From NCBI GenBank assembly GCA_937894065.1, contig CALCST010000036.1:28737-92736 (forward strand): DNA of 64,000 bases. The letters run 5' to 3'. The position numbers were made by a program, and so were the translations under genes. Source of the stretch: an uncultured Parabacteroides sp. (GTDB taxonomy: Bacteria; Bacteroidota; Bacteroidia; Bacteroidales; Tannerellaceae). The notes under the pieces are model-generated. The model saw nothing but the letters and a program-made list of their open reading frames with translations, had not been told where the DNA came from and made no database searches. Positions 60,887 to 64,000 of the stretch are shown piece after piece. Numbering within the stretch: the stretch's first letter is position 1; the number at the start of each line of letters is the position of its first letter.

Positions 60887-62824
60887 TTAATTGAGAATTC
60901 CTATCATCTCATCACTAGTCTTCTTTATCATCTTGATATCATTAAGCAATAGCTTTCTCTGATATACAGCAAGAAGATATATTGGAATACCAATAGGCAA
61001 GATAATAGCTATTATTATACCCATTTTACCTTTAAGACGTAGATTAATACTGTTGTAACCTCCGATAATAGGATAATCCATCAGCTTGTTCAGAACAAGA
61101 TTCTGGTCGGAGTTCGAAAGCTCTTCAACCAAATATTCCATTTCGTTGGCAAGCGTTTCCGCTTCGGTGTCTTTTCCTCCGCTTTTCCAGAAATGAATAT
61201 AATTTATCCATCTCTTGTGGTTATTTATATATTTCTGGCAGTCTGAGGAAAGTTGCTGGATTCTTGGTTTAAGACTTTCATAATCCGGTGTATAAATAAT
61301 AACTTCCTTTTTCTCGATTTTTCTTCCCTGGCGTTTGCCTACAATATTCTTTAATGCATTGATATATGTATCAGCATTCAGGATAACCGAATCTTTAGCC
61401 GCCTTATAAGTAAGGAAAATACCTAGCGGAGTAAGAACTGCCGAACTCAGCCACATTCCTTGCCAAGCTTCCCACACTCCGTCTCTTGCCATTTTTATAC
61501 CGATATTATCAACGATATAATAGAATATGAACAGGATAACGGACAATACAACCGGCATACCCAAACCTCCTTTACGGATAATTGCACCAAGCGGTGCGCC
61601 GATAAAGAAGAAAACCAGGCAGGCAAAAGACAAGGTGAATTTCTTGTGCCATTCCGATAAGTGTTTACGCACCTTGTATGCTTCGTCACCTACAGTAGCA
61701 GCTTTGAAGAAATTATCTGTTCTTATGTTTTCTGCCCTGTTTCTTGCCCTTTTCAATATGTTTACTTTTTCGCTTGGTCTGCTTTCGTTATACAGACTGT
61801 CGAAATTTAATACAATATTTCCAGAACTTACTTTATAGTCTTCGAATATTTCTTTCTTTCCATTCTCCCCGTCATCAACCTCTTTTTTTGCAGTCTCCGG
61901 AGCCTTACTGTATGACTGCTTGTATGACAACTTATAAATATGTGTAGCCTGCTCATTCTTTATACTGTCCAGTTTTACAGTCATTGAGTCTATCGAAGTC
62001 TGTAAATCATGCAAATTCTTTCCCATATACTGGTTTTGCATAAGAGATTCGTCCGTACGGTTGAAGTTGGCGTCAAATTCAATAAGGATATCTTTCGTTT
62101 TGAATGTCTCACGCCTGTATGGAACAGCCTTTTGCACCGAGCTAGTTTTACTTTGGCTCTTCAGATTCTCAAAAGACTCACCGTTGAAAAGAGAAAGAAC
62201 AAGAAACATTTTGTCTGCCGAAGTCTTCAGACGACCTGAATCTGCAACAATTACTCTCGCATTGTTGAAACCCTGAGAATAGTCGTATATCATCATATCC
62301 TTGAGCAGACCGGTTTCCGGCACCTTTTCCTTTACATACACATTGAATCCGGTAATTTCCTTATAGAAAATACCTTCCGGAATTTCCAGCTCCGGCGATT
62401 TCTGTCGCATCGAAAACAACAGAGTATATAGCTTGACCTGTACAACCGGCATCACATAGTTCTGGAAAAAGAAAGCCCCCACGCTCACAAAAGCCAAAGT
62501 AATAATCAGCGGGCGCATAATGTGTATAAGCGATATACCTGCGGATTTCATCGCAAGCAGCTCAAGCCTTTCACCCAGATTCCCGAAAGTCATAAGTGAA
62601 GCCAGAAGAATAGCAAGAGGCAAAGCCATCGGGACGAGAAACAATGCTGCATAGAAAAACATTTCGGCCAATACAAGGATGCCAAAACCTTTTCCCACCA
62701 TATCATCAATGTATCTCCACAGAAACTGCATCAATACGATGAACAAACATATCCCGAATGTCATCATAAACAAAGGCAGGAATGTTTGCAGCATGAATGT
62801 ATAAAGTCGTTTAATTCTCAACAT
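60887..62824 (-). CDS. LptF/LptG-family lipopolysaccharide export permease
   Basis: 645 residues, longer than the E. coli proteins (about 360) as is usual in Bacteroidetes. Two or three N-terminal helices (LFLVPMALPLAILLASLMTF) are followed by MKSAGISLIHIMRP (coupling loop), a periplasmic jelly-roll (about 150-340), further helices (FFFIGAPLGAIIRKGGLGMP, LSVILFIFYYIVDNIG) and a long C-terminal extension (about 480-600) before a last hydrophobic helix. The complex extracts lipopolysaccharide from the inner membrane with LptB. A weak -7 box TATTTTTG is at 62947 to 62940. Confidence 0.87.
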   Translation of the reverse strand: MLRIKRLYTFMLQTFLPLFMMTFGICLFIVLMQFLWRYIDDMVGKGFGILVLAEMFFYAALFLVPMALPLAILLASLMTFGNLGERLELLAMKSAGISLIHIMRPLIITLAFVSVGAFFFQNYVMPVVQVKLYTLLFSMRQKSPELEIPEGIFYKEITGFNVYVKEKVPETGLLKDMMIYDYSQGFNNARVIVADSGRLKTSADKMFLVLSLFNGESFENLKSQSKTSSVQKAVPYRRETFKTKDILIEFDANFNRTDESLMQNQYMGKNLHDLQTSIDSMTVKLDSIKNEQATHIYKLSYKQSYSKAPETAKKEVDDGENGKKEIFEDYKVSSGNIVLNFDSLYNESRPSEKVNILKRARNRAENIRTDNFFKAATVGDEAYKVRKHLSEWHKKFTLSFACLVFFFIGAPLGAIIRKGGLGMPVVLSVILFIFYYIVDNIGIKMARDGVWEAWQGMWLSSAVLTPLGIFLTYKAAKDSVILNADTYINALKNIVGKRQGRKIEKKEVIIYTPDYESLKPRIQQLSSDCQKYINNHKRWINYIHFWKSGGKDTEAETLANEMEYLVEELSNSDQNLVLNKLMDYPIIGGYNSINLRLKGKMGIIIAIILPIGIPIYLLAVYQRKLLLNDIKMIKKTSDEMIGILN

Positions 62825-62970
62825 CTCAAATTAAGAAGCTTATGTTATGATGTACGGGAAATATAAATGACTGATGATGTCTCGAAAAACATATGTGAGC
62901 ATTTTTTACCCGTAAAATAGTTGCTATAAGTTTAGCAGACAAAAATACGGCAAAAAACGCGAATAATCTT

Positions 62971-63357
62971 TCAAATTCCCAATTTTCTTTTCAAAGTGGC
63001 AATTTGTGAATCCCATAAATCAATATAATCTTCTTTTTCGGATGGAAGAGCGAAATCAGTAATCTCAAGGGTAGTGATACCTGTAAGTTCTGTTTGATAT
63101 ATTGTGAATTCGAAGTAGGAGTTGGAATCTTTATCGTTATCCCATTGGAATTTTATGTTTTGTTCCGGGTTCATTTCAATGACCGAGGCCATTTGTTCTT
63201 CTTTTTTCCATGAGAATGAATATCTGTTGTTAGGCGATATAGTAACTTTTTCGGCAAACCACGACGAAAGTCCGTTTACGGTCGTTAAAAGATTCCAGAG
63301 GCAATGTCTCGAAACTCTGTTCATTGTGTATTCAATATGAAACTCCTCTTTTTTCAT
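62971..63357 (-). CDS. START-like (AHSA1/SRPBCC) domain protein
   Basis: 128 residues: EEFHIEYTMNRVSRHCLWNLLTT at the N-terminus, SWFAEKVTI, then KIKFQ-type strands (PEQNIKFQWDNDKD) and TTLEITDFALP, with a final long helix DYIDLWDSQIATLKRKLG. It has the helix-grip fold of START/Bet v1-like proteins; Bacteroidetes 'START-like domain' proteins are this size. Ligand and role unknown. It is 147 bases upstream of lptG on the same strand. Confidence 0.82.
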   Translation of the reverse strand: MKKEEFHIEYTMNRVSRHCLWNLLTTVNGLSSWFAEKVTISPNNRYSFSWKKEEQMASVIEMNPEQNIKFQWDNDKDSNSYFEFTIYQTELTGITTLEITDFALPSEKEDYIDLWDSQIATLKRKLGI

Positions 63358-63544
63358 AAGAACTATAAATTCAAAAGTTAACAGAACGTATTTGTTTTCA
63401 TAATATTATTGCTTGCAATATATGAAAATGTTTTTGAATGACAAATTTTTTAATTTATAATTTAAGATTGATAAATCTTCGGATGACTAATTAGCTATTT
63501 GTTTATGCTATATTATATAATTGATAAGTCTAAATATATTTTCA

Positions 63545-63629
63545 AAACTAAGCCTTAGTTTGTAAAAACTTAGTCATGATTTGTAAAAACTAAATCTTAG
63601 TTTTTATAAATTAAACCTTAGTTTTAAGA
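63545..63629. repeat. Tandem palindrome array D (21-bp period, four units)
   Basis: CTTAGTTT (or CATGATTT) starts at 63554, 63575, 63596 and 63617, exactly 21 bp apart. Units have the form AAACTAAG..CTTAGTTT, imperfect palindromes. The 583-base gap 63358-63940 holds this array, the repeat at 63671-63794 and the tRNA promoter. Confidence 0.85.
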
Positions 63630-63670
63630 ATAAATAGTGTCTTGTTTATATTTTGTCAGTTACTGATTTT

Positions 63671-63794
63671 TGAAGCTAAAAGGCGTCAGATACAAGTTGA
63701 CAAGGTAAAATAACAGTTACTTTTTAGTCTAAATAATAAGAAACTTATGCCAAATTGTTTTCTCGTTAACTAGTCTATTCGTCTTTAAGCTGAA
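63671..63794. repeat. Repeat element upstream of the tRNA
   Basis: GAAGCTAAAAGGCGTCAGAT then ACAAGTTGACAAGG on the left (to 63705), CAAATTGTTTTCTCGTTAAC then TAGTCTATTCGTC on the right, closing with TTTAAGCTGAAAA. It has the same plan as the copies at 30.8 and 59.5 kb but is eroded. Confidence 0.6.
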
Positions 63795-63886
63795 AATGAT
63801 AGTAAAAAAGTTGTTGCTTTAATCTGTTGGTAAATAGTTGTTTGTATAAGTATGTGAAAAAAATATCAAAAAAAGTTGCTGTAAAA

Positions 63887-63918
63887 TTTGGAGGATATAT
63901 AAAAGATGTCTACCTTTG
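63887..63918 (+). promoter_or_regulatory. Promoter of the tRNA gene
   Basis: TTTG (63887-63890), 20 bases, TACCTTTG (63911-63918), 22 bases before the tRNA 5' end. Confidence 0.78.
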
Positions 63919-63940
63919 CAGCGTCAATAAGAAAAACGAT

Positions 63941-64000
63941 GGCGAGATAGCTCAGCTGGTTAGAGCGCATGATTCATAATCATGAGGTCCCCGGTTCAAT
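63941..64000 (+). tRNA. tRNA with CAT anticodon (Met or lysidine-type Ile), cut by window edge
   Basis: Acceptor GGCGAGA, D-arm GCTCAGCTGGTTAGAGC, anticodon arm CATGA-TTCATAA-TCATG with anticodon CAT, then the start of the T-arm (CCGGTTCAAT). The 3' end lies beyond 64000. The first base pair of an initiator tRNA cannot be checked without the 3' end; elongator Met or Ile2 are both possible. Confidence 0.93.

Overview
This window is chromosomal DNA from a member of the Bacteroidales (Bacteroides, Phocaeicola or Prevotella type; I cannot fix the genus). The signs are AT-rich coding DNA, many promoters with the Bacteroidetes -7 box TAnnTTTG (several with TTTG 19-20 bases upstream), a SusC/SusD pair, PorU/PorV of type IX secretion, Bacteroidetes-type PepD, LptG and LpxH-like genes, and several secreted glycoside hydrolases. 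Both edges cut a gene: a MATE transporter on the left and a CAT-anticodon tRNA on the right.

Layout. 1-7.1 kb: MATE transporter (partial), standalone TrpB2, Asd, a secreted lamin-tail protein and an outer-membrane barrel. 7.1-7.6 kb: a gene-free block of repeats. 7.6-16.7 kb: housekeeping genes (RadC, a MIP18/SufT-like protein, LpxH-like, PepD, a flippase-like membrane protein, KsgA, MgtE, LrgA/LrgB, EF-P). 16.7-23.2 kb: three exported proteins, probably for glycan breakdown (a putative TIM-barrel lipoprotein, a DUF4965-type lipoprotein, a GH109-like oxidoreductase-fold enzyme). 23.3-30.6 kb: AckA-Pta, the c-di-AMP cyclase with FolP, MurF and an OprO/P porin. 30.7-38.3 kb: Rex, an FAH-family hydrolase, PorU, PorV, IspF and a SUI1 factor. 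38.3-50.5 kb: an AddA-like helicase-nuclease, Psd and PssA (the two steps to phosphatidylethanolamine), a DUF4834 protein, a nuclease-fold/GH16 fusion, TadA with a small partner gene, YraN, BirA, GH97 and a YgjP-like metallopeptidase. 50.6-63.4 kb: GpmI, DUF3109, SusC/SusD, an aspartate aminotransferase, RibBA, LptG and a START-like protein.

The genes are mostly ordinary. The unusual content is between them. (1) A dispersed repeat family with an 8-bp period (octamers like TTGACAAG, with complementary arms like CTTGTCAA) occurs at about fifteen intergenic sites, often directly after a stop codon, and at one site it has become coding sequence at the end of folP. (2) Some copies sit inside a 140-155 bp unit bounded by inverted repeats close to AAGTTTCGCAAGCTCAACTT. 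(3) Six other intergenic loci each hold three or four imperfect palindromes at a strict 21-23 bp spacing. The sequence differs completely from locus to locus while the spacing stays the same. I know of no named element for (3), and it is my main candidate for something undescribed. No transposase, integrase, CRISPR array or rRNA gene is visible.
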